Positions 36,903 through 46,494 are shown, numbered from the stretch's first letter. The stretch: 64,000 nucleotides of DNA from Rhodocyclaceae bacterium (GCA_018261935.1 JAGTRP010000015.1:62001-126000), one strand, 5' to 3'. The notes: generated by a model not told the origin, from the letters alone. Translations and numbers: made by a program.

Positions 36903-38608
36903 GCGACAGGAACCTCCCAACCCAGATCGCGATGTTTTGCCAGGTGCCGCGGCGTCCAGGAATGCGGCGACTTGGAGACGAAATGATAGCGCGCCACGTG
37001 GTAGGAAGGATCGAAGCCGTAGAAATTGCGGCGCATTTCGGCCAGCTCCTCGGCCCGCCAGGCGGCCAGCGGCTTGGCGGCTTCGTCGGCGCGGCGCTTC
37101 GCGGCCTTGGCGGCGAGGCGGGCCGGGAGATCGGGGGCGGCCGCCAGTTCGGCAGCCCGCCGCGCCACGTCCACCCGGAAAGCCGCCGACGGCCCCGGCA
37201 GGCAGGCATCGTAGAAGCCCAGCTTCACCGCTTCCGGCGCCGTCATGGGCAGGCGATGGCGCATGATGGCCCGGGCGCCCTCTTCCCCGACCCTGGGCGG
37301 CAGGAGATAGGTCCAGAATTCCGAGCCGTAGAGGTTGCCCATGTTCTTGTAGTGGGGGTTCAGCATCACCCCATCCCGGGCCCAGACCAGGTCGGCGGCC
37401 CGGGCGAGGAAAGCCCCGCCGGCACCGGCATTGCCCTGCAGCGCCGCGACGGTAAGGTGGGTTTCGCAATTGAGGACGGCCTCGGCCAGGTCGTCGATGG
37501 CGTTGATGTTGGCCCAGGATTCGTCGGCGGGAGTGCTGCCAAATTCGTCCGCCGTCTCGATCAGGTTCAGGTGGATGCCGTTGGACCAGAAATCCTCGCC
37601 CCCCAGGAGCACGATGACCTGGGTGGGCCGGCCAGCGGCCCAGCGGAAGGCTTCGGTCAGGCGCCGGCACTGGGCCGTGCCCATGGCGCCGTTGTAGAAC
37701 TCGAAGGACAGGAAGCCCACCTCCCCCGCCTCCTCGTAGGCGATGTCCTGCCAGGTCGGGGCCTTGGATTTCCACCAGCCCTCCAGCGGCGCTTCGGGCA
37801 AGTTCTGGGCGGCGGGGAAAGCCAAGGTCGCGGGCAACTTGATGTCGCCTTCCCGTTTCACATGGCCGATCCACACGGCGCCGTCGGAAGTGGCCCGGCA
37901 GATGCCCGTCTCCCGCCGTGCCAGCAGTTCCCCCGGCGAACCGCGCAGGGCGGCTTCCGGCCAGGCATCGAAGAGCCGGCAGGCTTCCCCGAACAACTCG
38001 TCCGCCACCCCGGGAAAGCCGTCGGCGGCATTCAATTTAGCGAGGACCGTGGCGCTGCCGTCCCGCTGCCAGTCGATATGGCGCGCCGTCTGCTGCATGA
38101 CGGGACGAAGCCGCCCCCGGGCCTCCGGCCCCGGGTGCCGGGGAACGAAGCCGCCGGCGGCGAAGCGCTCCACCGCTTCCAGCACGGCCCCCACCGCCGC
38201 CTCGGTGACCTCGTTGCGGTAGATGGAAGCCTTCTTTGCCGGGCGCAGGGGAAATCCGGCGCTCGCCCACACCGGCCCGGCATCCATCTCGGCCTCGGCC
38301 TGGAGCACCGTCACTCCCCAATACTCGCCCCCTTCCTGGATGGCCCAGTCCAGGGCCGAGGGTCCCCGGTCGCCGACGATGCCGGGATGGACCACCAGGC
38401 AGACATGGTTCTTCCAGATGGTTTCCGGAATGGCCCGCTTCAGGAAGGGCGCCACGATGAGGTGGGGCTGGAACAGGGCCACCGCCTCCTCGGCCACCGA
38501 ATCGGCGATGTCGAACTCGATGCTCACCTCGTGGCCGCGTTCCGAGAGCTCGCAAAAGAGCCGCTGGGTAAGGCTGTTGAAGGCGTGGGTCAGGAAAAGA
38601 ATGCGCAT
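36899..38608 (-). CDS. hoxX: HoxX/HypX, aerobic CO-ligand synthesis for [NiFe] hydrogenase
   Basis: 569 residues, full length. The N-terminal half is formyl-THF transferase-like (MRILFLTHAFNSLTQR; VVHPGIVGDRGPSALDWAI). The C-terminal half is an enoyl-CoA hydratase-like domain (ALQGNAGAGGAFLARAADLVWA). HypX makes the active-site CO from formyl-tetrahydrofolate under oxic conditions, so its presence argues that hydrogenase is matured in air. First gene of the hoxX-A-B-C group; start ATG at 38608. The 5' region contains a perfect GATGGCGCCATC palindrome (38630-38641). Confidence 0.92.
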   Translation of the reverse strand: MRILFLTHAFNSLTQRLFCELSERGHEVSIEFDIADSVAEEAVALFQPHLIVAPFLKRAIPETIWKNHVCLVVHPGIVGDRGPSALDWAIQEGGEYWGVTVLQAEAEMDAGPVWASAGFPLRPAKKASIYRNEVTEAAVGAVLEAVERFAAGGFVPRHPGPEARGRLRPVMQQTARHIDWQRDGSATVLAKLNAADGFPGVADELFGEACRLFDAWPEAALRGSPGELLARRETGICRATSDGAVWIGHVKREGDIKLPATLAFPAAQNLPEAPLEGWWKSKAPTWQDIAYEEAGEVGFLSFEFYNGAMGTAQCRRLTEAFRWAAGRPTQVIVLLGGEDFWSNGIHLNLIETADEFGSTPADESWANINAIDDLAEAVLNCETHLTVAALQGNAGAGGAFLARAADLVWARDGVMLNPHYKNMGNLYGSEFWTYLLPPRVGEEGARAIMRHRLPMTAPEAVKLGFYDACLPGPSAAFRVDVARRAAELAAAPDLPARLAAKAAKRRADEAAKPLAAWRAEELAEMRRNFYGFDPSYHVARYHFVSKSPHSWTPRHLAKHRDLGWEVPVA

Positions 38609-38784
38609 ACCGGAAGGGTTTTTTTGGGGGATGGCGCCATCGTAGGTCCCGTTGCCAAGCGGAAAAACGGGCGGCGCCGTCCCAGAGGGCATAAACCTAT
38701 TACCTTCGCCTTATTTTTCATCGGCTTAGGTTCGGTTAGGATGTCACCACTAAGCCCGCACCCCGGGCCGGGAGGATGATCAAA

Positions 38785-38991
38785 ATGCAAGGCCAAACCA
38801 ATACCAAAGCCAAAGCCACGCCGCAGCGCCGTAGCCGGAGACGCCCCGAATTCATCGCCGCCGTTCGTTACCTCGACGGTCGGCGCGAGCTGTTCCGGGT
38901 CAAGGACGCCGCCGACGTCATCGAAGCCCGCGAAATGGTGCTGGCCGAGCTCCTCGATGTCACTGCCGTGGTGGTGTCCCCCCGCCATTAG
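38785..38991 (+). CDS. Small hypothetical protein wedged between hypE and hoxX, opposite strand
   Basis: 68 residues: a basic, Arg/Lys-rich N-terminus (AKATPQRRSRRRPEF) and a compact, probably alpha/beta C-terminus (IAAVRYLDGRRELFRVKDAADVIEAREMVLAELLDVTAVVV). GGAGG lies 9 nt before the ATG at 38785; an ATG three codons upstream is too close to it. Its stop overlaps that of hypE. In the related Ralstonia locus hypE and hypX are adjacent, so this gene is an interruption. Function unknown. Confidence 0.6.
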   Translation: MQGQTNTKAKATPQRRSRRRPEFIAAVRYLDGRRELFRVKDAADVIEAREMVLAELLDVTAVVVSPRH

Positions 38992-40037
38992 CAGATCCGC
39001 GGCAACTGCTCGCCGGTGAGCCAATCGACGATGCGCTTGCCGCCGAACCCCGTGGTCATCTGAACGAAATGGTGCGGGTCCGCCCGCACCTCGCCGATGC
39101 AGGCGGCGTCCGCCCCCAGGGGATGGGCGCGCAGGGCGGAGAGAAGCCGCTCCGCATCCTGGGGAGCGCAGATGACGACCACCTTGCCCTCGTTGGCCAC
39201 GTAAAGCGGATCGAGCCCCAGGAATTCGCAGGCCCCCGCCACCGCCGGCTTCACCGGCATAGCGTTCTCCCGCAGCATCATGCCGACCCCCGACTGCTGG
39301 GCGATTTCGTTCAGGGTCGTGGCCAGGCCGCCCCGGGTGGGGTCCCGCAGCACGTGGATGTCGGCGCCAGTCTCCAGCAGGGCGGCGATGAGGCCGTGCA
39401 GCGCCGCCGTGTCGGAGACGATGGGGGACTCGAAGCCCAGGCTTTCCCGCTGGGCCATGATGGCCATGCCGTGATCCCCCAGGGTGCCGGACACCAGGAT
39501 GGCGTCCCCCGGCCGGGCCTTGCGGCCGGAAAGGCTGCGCCCCTCCGGCAGGACGCCGACTCCGGTGGTGGTGATGAACACCCCGTCGCCCTTGCCCCGC
39601 TCCACCACCTTGGTGTCGCCGGTGACCACGGGCACCCCCGCCTCCCGGGCCGCATCCGCCATGCTTTCGACGATGCGGGCCAGTTCGGCGAGGGGGAAGC
39701 CCTCTTCCAGGACGAAGGCCGCCGAGAGCCAGAGGGGCTTGGCCCCCATCACCGCCACGTCGTTGATGGTGCCGTGCACGGAGAGGCAGCCGATGTCGCC
39801 CCCGGGGAAGAAGAGGGGCGAGACCACGTGGCTGTCGGTGGCCATGACCAGGCGCCCGGAACCCGGCGGCAGGACGGCGCCGTCGTCGCCCTGGGCCAGC
39901 CATTCGTTGCCCAGGTGCTTGGCGAACAGTTCCTCGATCAGCTGGGCCATGGCCCGGCCGCCGGAACCGTGGGCCATGTCCACCTGGCCATGCTTGAGGT
40001 CGAGGGGGCGCACATAGCCCTTGCGGATTTCAGACAT
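38988..40037 (-). CDS. hypE: Hydrogenase maturation protein HypE (thiocyanate/cyanide donor)
   Basis: 349 residues ending PRIC; the invariant C-terminal Cys is carbamoylated by HypF and dehydrated to thiocyanate. The AIR-synthase-like core is clear (DDGAVLPPGSGRLVMATDSHVV; HGTINDVAVMGA; LRDPTRGGLATTLNEIA). The start is uncertain: ATG at 40037 overlaps hypD by 8 bp; another ATG five codons upstream is possible. Last gene of hoxV-hypABFCDE. Confidence 0.93.
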   Translation of the reverse strand: MSEIRKGYVRPLDLKHGQVDMAHGSGGRAMAQLIEELFAKHLGNEWLAQGDDGAVLPPGSGRLVMATDSHVVSPLFFPGGDIGCLSVHGTINDVAVMGAKPLWLSAAFVLEEGFPLAELARIVESMADAAREAGVPVVTGDTKVVERGKGDGVFITTTGVGVLPEGRSLSGRKARPGDAILVSGTLGDHGMAIMAQRESLGFESPIVSDTAALHGLIAALLETGADIHVLRDPTRGGLATTLNEIAQQSGVGMMLRENAMPVKPAVAGACEFLGLDPLYVANEGKVVVICAPQDAERLLSALRAHPLGADAACIGEVRADPHHFVQMTTGFGGKRIVDWLTGEQLPRIC

Positions 40038-41154
40038 CCTTGTAGCGTCCATAGGTGTAGTGGGCGGCGCAAGCGCCTTCGGAAGAAACCATGCACGAGC
40101 CGATGGGGTTCTCCGGCGTGCACACGGTGCCGAAGAGCTTGCAGTCCTGGGGCTTCTTCACCCCCCGCAGGATGGCCCCACATTCACAGGCCTTGTGGTC
40201 GGGCACCGGCCGGTAGTCGAGGGCGAAGCGTTCCTCGGCGTCGAACTCGGCGAATTCCCGGCGGAGCTTGAGGGCCGAGTAGGGAATGACGTTGAGGCCG
40301 CGCCACTCGAAGGCTTTCCGGAGCTCGAAGACCTCGGCCACGAGCTGCTGGGCCTTGAGGTTGCCTTCCCGGCTGACCGCCCGGGCGAACTCGTTTTCCA
40401 CCTCGGCCCGGCCCTCGTTCACCTGGCGGATCAACATGCGGATGGCCTGCATCACGTCCAGGGGCTCGAAGCCGGCGATGACCACCGGCTTCCTGTATTC
40501 CTCGGCGAAGAATTCGTAGGGCCGGCTGCCGATGATGGTGGAGACGTGGGCAGGGCCGACGAAGCCGTCCAGGGGCACCGTCCCCCACTGCCGCACCTCC
40601 GGCGACTCCAGGATGCTGGCGATGGCCGAGGGCGTCAGCACATGGCAGCACAGCACCGAGAAATTGGCGAGGCCCAGGGCCTTGGCCTGCTTGATGGCCA
40701 CCGCCGTCGGCGGCGTCGTGGTCTCGAAGCCGATGGCGAAGAACACCACCTGCTTTTCCGGGTGTTTTTGGGCGAGGGCCACGGCATCGGCGCTGGAATA
40801 GACCATGCGGATGTCGCCGCCTTTCGCCTTGGCCTTCAGGAGCGACAGGTGCTCGGAGGCCGGCACCCGCAGGCAGTCGCCGTAGGTGCACAGGGTCACC
40901 CCCTGCTCCAGGGCGAGCCGGATGGCCTGGTCCACCCGGCCGATGGGAAGGACGCAGACCGGGCAGCCGGGGCCGTGGATCATGCGCACGTTCTCGGGCA
41001 GGAGGTCGGAGACGCCGTAGCGGGAAATGGCGTGGGTGTGGCCGCCGCAGAATTCCATGAAGTGGTAGCGGCGGTCCGGCCGCGCCTCCTGCCGGATGGC
41101 GGCGGCGATCCCCTTGGCGACCTCGCCGTCGCGGAATTCATCGATATATTTCAT
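40030..41154 (-). CDS. hypD: Hydrogenase maturation protein HypD (iron-sulfur scaffold for Fe(CN)2CO)
   Basis: 374 residues. Catalytic Cys in FCGGHTH (C36) and the GPGCPVC motif (C64, C67); C-terminal [4Fe-4S] Cys motifs are also visible (HKACECGAILRG; CKLFGTVCTPENPIGSCMVS). With HypC it assembles the iron centre. The start overlaps the hypC stop by one base (TGATG). Confidence 0.95.
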   Translation of the reverse strand: MKYIDEFRDGEVAKGIAAAIRQEARPDRRYHFMEFCGGHTHAISRYGVSDLLPENVRMIHGPGCPVCVLPIGRVDQAIRLALEQGVTLCTYGDCLRVPASEHLSLLKAKAKGGDIRMVYSSADAVALAQKHPEKQVVFFAIGFETTTPPTAVAIKQAKALGLANFSVLCCHVLTPSAIASILESPEVRQWGTVPLDGFVGPAHVSTIIGSRPYEFFAEEYRKPVVIAGFEPLDVMQAIRMLIRQVNEGRAEVENEFARAVSREGNLKAQQLVAEVFELRKAFEWRGLNVIPYSALKLRREFAEFDAEERFALDYRPVPDHKACECGAILRGVKKPQDCKLFGTVCTPENPIGSCMVSSEGACAAHYTYGRYKDV

Positions 41155-41384
41155 CAGGGCAGGGCCGTGGATTCACCCAGTTCGGCAAAGAGGGCCAAGG
41201 TCTTCTCGGCCTCCTCCGGATCCAGCTTGTTGAGGGCGTAGCCGACGTGGACGATGACGTAATCGCCCACCGCCACGTCCTCCACCAGGGCCAGGGAAAT
41301 CTCCTTCCGCACCCCGGCCAGGTCCACCACGGCATTGTCGCTTTCGCGCAGTTCGATCACCTGCGCCGGAATTGCCAGACACAT
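41154..41384 (-). CDS. hypC: Hydrogenase maturation chaperone HypC
   Basis: 76 residues beginning MCLAIPAQV, with the essential N-terminal Cys (C2 before Met removal) and the OB-like fold pattern (VGDYVIVHVGYALNKLDPEEAEKTL). It carries the iron centre between HypD and the large-subunit precursor. Overlaps hypF and hypD by one base each. Confidence 0.95.
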   Translation of the reverse strand: MCLAIPAQVIELRESDNAVVDLAGVRKEISLALVEDVAVGDYVIVHVGYALNKLDPEEAEKTLALFAELGESTALP

Positions 41385-43687
41385 CAGTTCGTCTCCTCAA
41401 ACATCCGTCTCGCCACCCAGCCCTGTCCCAGGGCCAGGCCGCCATCATTGGGCGGCGCCCGCCGGGCTTCCAGCAGCGTGAGTCCCCGCTTCGCTAGACG
41501 GCCCTGCAAATCCGCTATCAACACCGCGTTCATGGCGCAGCCGCCGGCGCAGGCCACGGTACCGATGCCGGTTTCCTCCGCCATGCCGATGGCCCATTCC
41601 GCCAACCCGGCCGCCACGGTGGCGTGGAAAACCGCCGCCCCGAAAGCCGCATCGTCGCAATCAGCCAGGAAGGATAGCAGCCGGGCGAAATCGGGAATAC
41701 TACCCGTCCGCCCTACCCCATCGGGCAGCGGCGCCGCCGAACCATGGCCGGCGGCCAGCCCTTCCAGCTCCATGGCCGCCTGCCCCTCGTAGCGGGCCTC
41801 GGCCCGCAGCCCCAGGAGGCCGGCGGCGGCATCGAAAAGCCGGCCCAGGCTGCTGGTGGTTGGACAGTTGAAACCCCGTTCCAGCATGAGGGCGAGGCGG
41901 CCGCCGTCCCGCCCCGGGTAGCGGCGGGCGGTGAAGTTCGCAATGTCCCCCTGCCGGCCGCAGGCGAACAGGGCGCTGGCCGCCATTCGCCAGGGCTCCC
42001 GGGCGGCCCGGTCGCCACCGGGCAGCAGCAGGGGCGCCAAGTGCCCGAGACGCTCGCTGCGGGCGCCTTCCACCCGCAGCAGTTCGCCGCCCCACAGCCC
42101 GCCGTCGGTCCCGAGACCGACGCCGTCCAGGGCCAGGCCCAGCACCGGCCCGTCCACGCCATGCTCGGCGCAGACGGCGGCGATGTGGGCGTGGTGGTGG
42201 CCGACCGCCAGGGCCGGGATGCCGCGCTCGGCGGCGAAGGCCGCTGCCAGCCGGGTGGAGGGGAAATCCGGATGGAGGTCGTGGGCCACCGCCGCCGGCT
42301 CGACATCGAGAATGTCCAGGAGGTGGGCCACCGTCTCTTCCAGGAAGCCGATGGCGGCGGCGTTGTCGAGGCCGCCGATGTGCTGGGACAGGAAAGCCTG
42401 CCGCCCCTTGAGGACGCAGGCCGTGTTCTTGAGATAGGCGCCGAAGGCGAGGACGGCCGGGCCGTCCTCGGCCAGGGGGACGGGCACCGGCGTATAGCCC
42501 CGGGCCCGGCGGATGAGGGCCGGCCCGGTTTCGGTGGCCCGCACCACGCTGTCGTCGCAGCGAACGACAATCTCCCGATCGTGGGCCAGGAAGGCGTCGG
42601 CGATGCCCGAGAGGCGCTCCAGGGCCTCGTCGTTGCCGGTGACCAGGGGCTCGCCGTGGGGGTTGGCGCTGGTCATCACCAGCAGGAACTCATGGGGCGC
42701 TGCCAGCCAGGCGGTGCCGGCCGGGCGTCCTGCCGCCTCGTGCCAGAGGAGCAGGTGCAGGGGCGTCGCTGGCACCATGGCGCCGAGCCAGGCGAGGCCG
42801 GGGGCGACGCCGGGCAGTTCGCTGTCGGCCTTGGGGCAGAGGACGATGGGGGCTTCCCGGCTCTCCAGTAGTGCCGCCTCGGCCTCGCCCACCCGGGCGA
42901 ACCTCACCAGGGAAGCCGGATTGAGGGCCATGACGGCGAAGGGCTTTTCCTCCCGCTGCTTCCTGCGGCGCAGTTCGGCCACCGCCGCCCCGTTCCGGGC
43001 ATCGCAGGCGAGATGGAAGCCCCCCAAGCCCTTGAGGGCGACGATGCGGCCGGCCTGGAGCAGTTTCAGGGTTTCGGCGATGGGCTCCCCGGAGAGGGTC
43101 CGGCCGGCAGCGTCGAGAAGGGAAAGCCGGGGGCCGCAGTCCGGGCAGGCGGTGGTTTCGGCATGGAAGCGGCGATCGGCGGGGTCGGCGTATTCCCGGG
43201 CGCAGGGCGGGCAGAGGGGAAAGGCGGCAAGACTGGTGCGGGCCCGGTCGTAGGGGACGCCCCGGCTCACGGTGTAGCGCGGGCCGCAGTGGGTGCAGGT
43301 GGTGAAGGCATAGCGCCAGCGCCGGCCGGCCGGGTCGAAAAGATCGGCCATGCAGTCGGGGCAGAGGGCGGCGTCCGGCCCGATGGCGGTGGCCACGGCG
43401 CCGGCGCCGGCACCGCTTTCCAGGATGGCGAAGCCGGCGCCCGCCACCCCGGCCGCCACCGCCTCGGTTTCGACGGCATCGATGCGGGCCAGGCGGGGCG
43501 CTTCCCGGGGCAGGCGCTCCAGGAAGGCTTTCAGCGGTTCGGCGCCGGCCCGGGCCTCGATCTCAACCCCCTCCGCGTCGTTCCGGACCCAGCCGTCCAC
43601 CCCCAGTTCCCGGGCCAGGCGCCAGACATAGGGGCGGAAGCCCACCCCCTGGACGAGGCCGCGCACCCGGATGCGGCAAGCGGTCAT
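41384..43687 (-). CDS. hypF: Carbamoyltransferase HypF
   Basis: 767 residues. N-terminal acylphosphatase domain (RVRGLVQGVGFRPYVWRLA), two CxxC-x18-CxxC zinc fingers (CPDC..CTHC; CPPC..CPDC), a YrdC-like domain (GLGGFHLACDARN) and the Kae1-like C-terminal domain with HHHAH-type metal motif (VGHHHAHIAAVCAEH) and GLALDGVGLGTDG. It activates carbamoyl phosphate and transfers it to HypE for cyanide synthesis. ATG at 43687, 10 bp after the hypB stop. Confidence 0.95.
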   Translation of the reverse strand: MTACRIRVRGLVQGVGFRPYVWRLARELGVDGWVRNDAEGVEIEARAGAEPLKAFLERLPREAPRLARIDAVETEAVAAGVAGAGFAILESGAGAGAVATAIGPDAALCPDCMADLFDPAGRRWRYAFTTCTHCGPRYTVSRGVPYDRARTSLAAFPLCPPCAREYADPADRRFHAETTACPDCGPRLSLLDAAGRTLSGEPIAETLKLLQAGRIVALKGLGGFHLACDARNGAAVAELRRRKQREEKPFAVMALNPASLVRFARVGEAEAALLESREAPIVLCPKADSELPGVAPGLAWLGAMVPATPLHLLLWHEAAGRPAGTAWLAAPHEFLLVMTSANPHGEPLVTGNDEALERLSGIADAFLAHDREIVVRCDDSVVRATETGPALIRRARGYTPVPVPLAEDGPAVLAFGAYLKNTACVLKGRQAFLSQHIGGLDNAAAIGFLEETVAHLLDILDVEPAAVAHDLHPDFPSTRLAAAFAAERGIPALAVGHHHAHIAAVCAEHGVDGPVLGLALDGVGLGTDGGLWGGELLRVEGARSERLGHLAPLLLPGGDRAAREPWRMAASALFACGRQGDIANFTARRYPGRDGGRLALMLERGFNCPTTSSLGRLFDAAAGLLGLRAEARYEGQAAMELEGLAAGHGSAAPLPDGVGRTGSIPDFARLLSFLADCDDAAFGAAVFHATVAAGLAEWAIGMAEETGIGTVACAGGCAMNAVLIADLQGRLAKRGLTLLEARRAPPNDGGLALGQGWVARRMFEETN

Positions 43688-43697
43688 CGGCGGACGC

Positions 43698-44648
43698 TCA
43701 GCGCCGGAGCTGGCGCTCCAGTTCGGCGATACGGTTCTTGAGGGCATCGACGGTCTCGGCCCGCTTGCCGCCCTGGGTTTCCAGCCCGGCCTCGATCCAG
43801 GACAGCCAGGCTGCCATGCCGTCGCCGCTGGTGGCGGAAACCCGGAAGATGGTGAGATCGGGATTCACCCGCCGGGCATTCTCCTCGGCCAAGTCGGCGT
43901 TGAAGTCCAGGTAGGGCAGGAGGTCGCACTTGTTGAGGAGCATCACGTCGGCGGCCCGGAACATGTCGGGATACTTGAGGGGCTTGTCCTCCCCCTCGGT
44001 AACCGACAGGATGGCCACCTTGTGGTGCTCCCCCAGATCGAAGGCGGCCGGGCACACCAGGTTGCCGACGTTCTCGATCAGGAAGAGGGATTCGTCGGCG
44101 GGCTTCAGGCGCTCCAGGGCGTGGCCCACCATATGGGCGTCCAGGTGGCAGCCCTTGCCGGTGTTGATCTGCAGGGCCGGCACGCCGGTGGCGCGGATGC
44201 GCTCGGCGTCGTTGGAAGTCTGCTGGTCGCCTTCGACGACGGTGATGGCCACCTTCCCCTTCAGGGCTTCGATGGTCTTCACCAGGAGGGTCGTCTTGCC
44301 CGAACCGGGGCTGGAGACGAGGTTGAGGGCGAAAATGCCGCGTTCGTCGAACCAGGCCCGGTTGGCCTTGGCATAGGTGTTGTTCTTGGCGAGGATGTCC
44401 TGCTCGATCTGCACCATGCGGGACTGGCTCATGCCCGGGGCGTGGGCCCGGGCCGGACCGGCGCCGAAATCCAGGTCGCCGGCGACGCCGTGTTCGTGGT
44501 GATGGTGACTGTGATCGTGGCCGTGGTCATGGGGATGGCTGTGGACGGTGCCGTCCCCATGCCCGTGGCTGTGCTCGTGGTCGTGGGAATGGGCGGCATC
44601 GCCCTCGATGCGGGTTTCGCCGGCACCGCAGCCGCAAGTGGTACACAT
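43698..44648 (-). CDS. hypB: Nickel-inserting GTPase HypB
   Basis: 316 residues. N-terminal CTTCGCG (C2, C5, C7), a high-affinity nickel site, then a His-rich stretch (~20-50) for nickel storage. The GTPase domain has Walker [13 protein letters not shown] and the switch/metal region [14 protein letters not shown], plus LLNKCDL. It delivers nickel with HypA. The His-rich zone makes it suited to nickel buffering. Follows hypA after 14 bp. Confidence 0.95.
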   Translation of the reverse strand: MCTTCGCGAGETRIEGDAAHSHDHEHSHGHGDGTVHSHPHDHGHDHSHHHHEHGVAGDLDFGAGPARAHAPGMSQSRMVQIEQDILAKNNTYAKANRAWFDERGIFALNLVSSPGSGKTTLLVKTIEALKGKVAITVVEGDQQTSNDAERIRATGVPALQINTGKGCHLDAHMVGHALERLKPADESLFLIENVGNLVCPAAFDLGEHHKVAILSVTEGEDKPLKYPDMFRAADVMLLNKCDLLPYLDFNADLAEENARRVNPDLTIFRVSATSGDGMAAWLSWIEAGLETQGGKRAETVDALKNRIAELERQLRR

Positions 44649-44662
44649 GGATTGGTTTCCTC

Positions 44663-45004
44663 CTACTCGATCTCGATTTCCTTGACCCGCATTTCGGTCC
44701 CCCCGGTGGCCTGCACCTGGTAGCCGCCGCATTGCGGGCAAGTGCCGAACACTTCCTGGAGCGGCACCGTGGCGCTGCACGCCATGCACCAGCCGGCGCC
44801 GGGCACGTCCAGGATGGCGAGAGCCGCCCCGTCCGCCATAGTGCCATGGGCCACCGCCTCGAAGCAGAATTTCAGCGCTTCCGGCTCCACCGACGACAGC
44901 TGCCCGATTTCCAGCACCACCGTCTTCACCCGCGCTGCGCCTTCGCGCCGGGCGGTTTCCTCGACCAGCTGAAGCACGCCTTCAGCCAGGGACATTTCAT
45001 GCAT
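44663..45004 (-). CDS. hypA: Nickel chaperone HypA
   Basis: 113 residues starting MHEMSLAEG, where His2 is the nickel ligand. Zinc site CMAC...CPQC (C73, C76, C89, C92). It brings nickel to the large subunit with HypB. Overlaps the hoxV 3' end by 8 bp. Confidence 0.95.
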   Translation of the reverse strand: MHEMSLAEGVLQLVEETARREGAARVKTVVLEIGQLSSVEPEALKFCFEAVAHGTMADGAALAILDVPGAGWCMACSATVPLQEVFGTCPQCGGYQVQATGGTEMRVKEIEIE

Positions 45005-45947
45005 CGTTCACCCTCACTGTGTAGGGCAGGCAGGGATCCAGGGCGAGCACCGCCTGTTCCACCGCCCGCTTGGCCGCCGCCCCGTCCGGCCACGTCCCGT
45101 CGCGCAGGAGGACGGCCAGGCCCGAGGCATCGGCGAAATGGCAATCCGTGGGGGCCCACACCCGGTAGGCCGCCACCCGCCTCCGGACGATCCGCACCCC
45201 GTGGGTCAGGACGCCCCGGGCGGTGAGGGTCTGGCCGACGCCCCAGCCGTCGCCGCCGGCCACCGCCACCGGATACGCAGCCCCGGACTCCAGGGCCCGG
45301 GCCGCCGCCACCGTTTCCCGCAGCCGGGCCCGCCAGGCGGCGCCCACCGAGGCCGGGCGGGCCGTCGCCGGAGGGCTGCCGCCCTCGGTTCGCCAGTAGG
45401 CAAGCCAGTCGCCGGGCGTCAAAGGCGGCGTTTCGAAAGCCGCCACCTTCCCGACCCGTCCCAGGCGCTCTAAGCACCGGCCGGCGAGGGACGACGGGAC
45501 CGCCGTCGCCTCCCCCTCCTGCCAGGCCGCCGGCGGGCAGCCGAGCAGGGTGTTTTCCAGCAATGCCGCCGTGGCGGCGACGATTCCGCCGCCGGTCCGC
45601 GCGCCCCGCCAGGCGATGAAGGCGTCCTTGGCCTGGGGCAGCCCCAGGGCCAGGGGCCAGTCCAGGAGCAGGCGCCAGAAATGCTCATGCAGGGCTTCCG
45701 CCCACAGGGCCGCCGAATCGGCGGGGGGCGGCGCTTCGCCGGCCGCCGCCGCCAGTGCGCCCCGGCAGGCCGCCCCCTGGGCGTGGGCGCACAGGGTGTA
45801 GAGATAGGGCACGGTCCGGGCCACGGCCTCGGGCCGCTGGCCGATAAAGAGCTTGGCCACCGGCGGCCGCTCCAGCTGGACGGACAGCCCCGACAGACGC
45901 CCTTCCGCGAAGCGGGCCGCGACCGAGAGGCTGCCGACCGAGTTCAC
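44997..45947 (-). CDS. hoxV: HoxV/HupK-like hydrogenase assembly scaffold
   Basis: About 316 residues from a GTG at 45947. Its C-terminus, [15 protein letters not shown], is a decayed version of the large-subunit L2 motif (DPCxxC) with one Cys kept. There is no L1 motif, and HLERPPVAKLFIGQRPE-like N-terminal text fits HupK/HoxV. HoxV acts as a transient holder of the iron cofactor for the membrane-bound hydrogenase. Directly upstream of hypA, as in R. eutropha. The start is weakly supported. The genes that normally precede it (hoxK-G-Z-M-L-O-Q-R-T) are absent. Confidence 0.75.
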   Translation of the reverse strand: MNSVGSLSVAARFAEGRLSGLSVQLERPPVAKLFIGQRPEAVARTVPYLYTLCAHAQGAACRGALAAAAGEAPPPADSAALWAEALHEHFWRLLLDWPLALGLPQAKDAFIAWRGARTGGGIVAATAALLENTLLGCPPAAWQEGEATAVPSSLAGRCLERLGRVGKVAAFETPPLTPGDWLAYWRTEGGSPPATARPASVGAAWRARLRETVAAARALESGAAYPVAVAGGDGWGVGQTLTARGVLTHGVRIVRRRVAAYRVWAPTDCHFADASGLAVLLRDGTWPDGAAAKRAVEQAVLALDPCLPYTVRVNDA

Positions 45948-46157
45948 GCCTGTCGACCGAGGAGAGGAGTTTCCGGTTTCATCGGCATCACTATACCGGC
46001 AGTCCGTAGCGGCTGTAACGCTTCGGTAGGCAACTGCCCGGAGGCCGCAATACAGCAAAACAGAGCCGCCAATCTCAGGGGAAGCAGGAATCGAAGGCAC
46101 AAGACAGCCGATCTATTCTTTTGGCATTTTCCATGGGCGAATTTCAAGGATTCCCTG

Positions 46158-46445
46158 ATGAAGCCATTTCTGGTCATTGCCTTCTCCGCCGCTTGCGGCG
46201 GCCTGGCCCACGCCGTGGAATACGGCTCGGTAACCATCCCTGGCGGCGACAATCCCGGGGTCCGCATCGAGCGGTTTTCCAGGGGCTTGTGCGAAAAAGC
46301 CGGAGCGGAGGCCAAAGTCTCCTCCCAGGCCAACGAACGGATCGACGTTATCCACATTGCCTGCGAATCCAGCGGCATGAAAACCGGCGACATCTTCGCC
46401 CGGCAGGCCGATGGCCGGGTCGATATCAATTACCGGCTGGAGTAG
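46158..46445 (+). CDS. Small exported hypothetical protein, 95 aa
   Basis: A signal peptide (MKPFLVIAFSAACGGLAHA, cleavage after ~19) precedes a ~76-residue mature part with two Cys (GLCEKAG; IACESSG) that could form a disulfide. AAGGA lies 8 nt before the ATG. No family recognised. It sits alone between the hox/hyp cluster and the second sensor operon, at a likely recombination boundary. Confidence 0.65.
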   Translation: MKPFLVIAFSAACGGLAHAVEYGSVTIPGGDNPGVRIERFSRGLCEKAGAEAKVSSQANERIDVIHIACESSGMKTGDIFARQADGRVDINYRLE

Positions 46446-46494
46446 TCCCTTCCCCCCCGGGCTTCCGCGATCTGAAAAAATTCGTCCGATGGAC

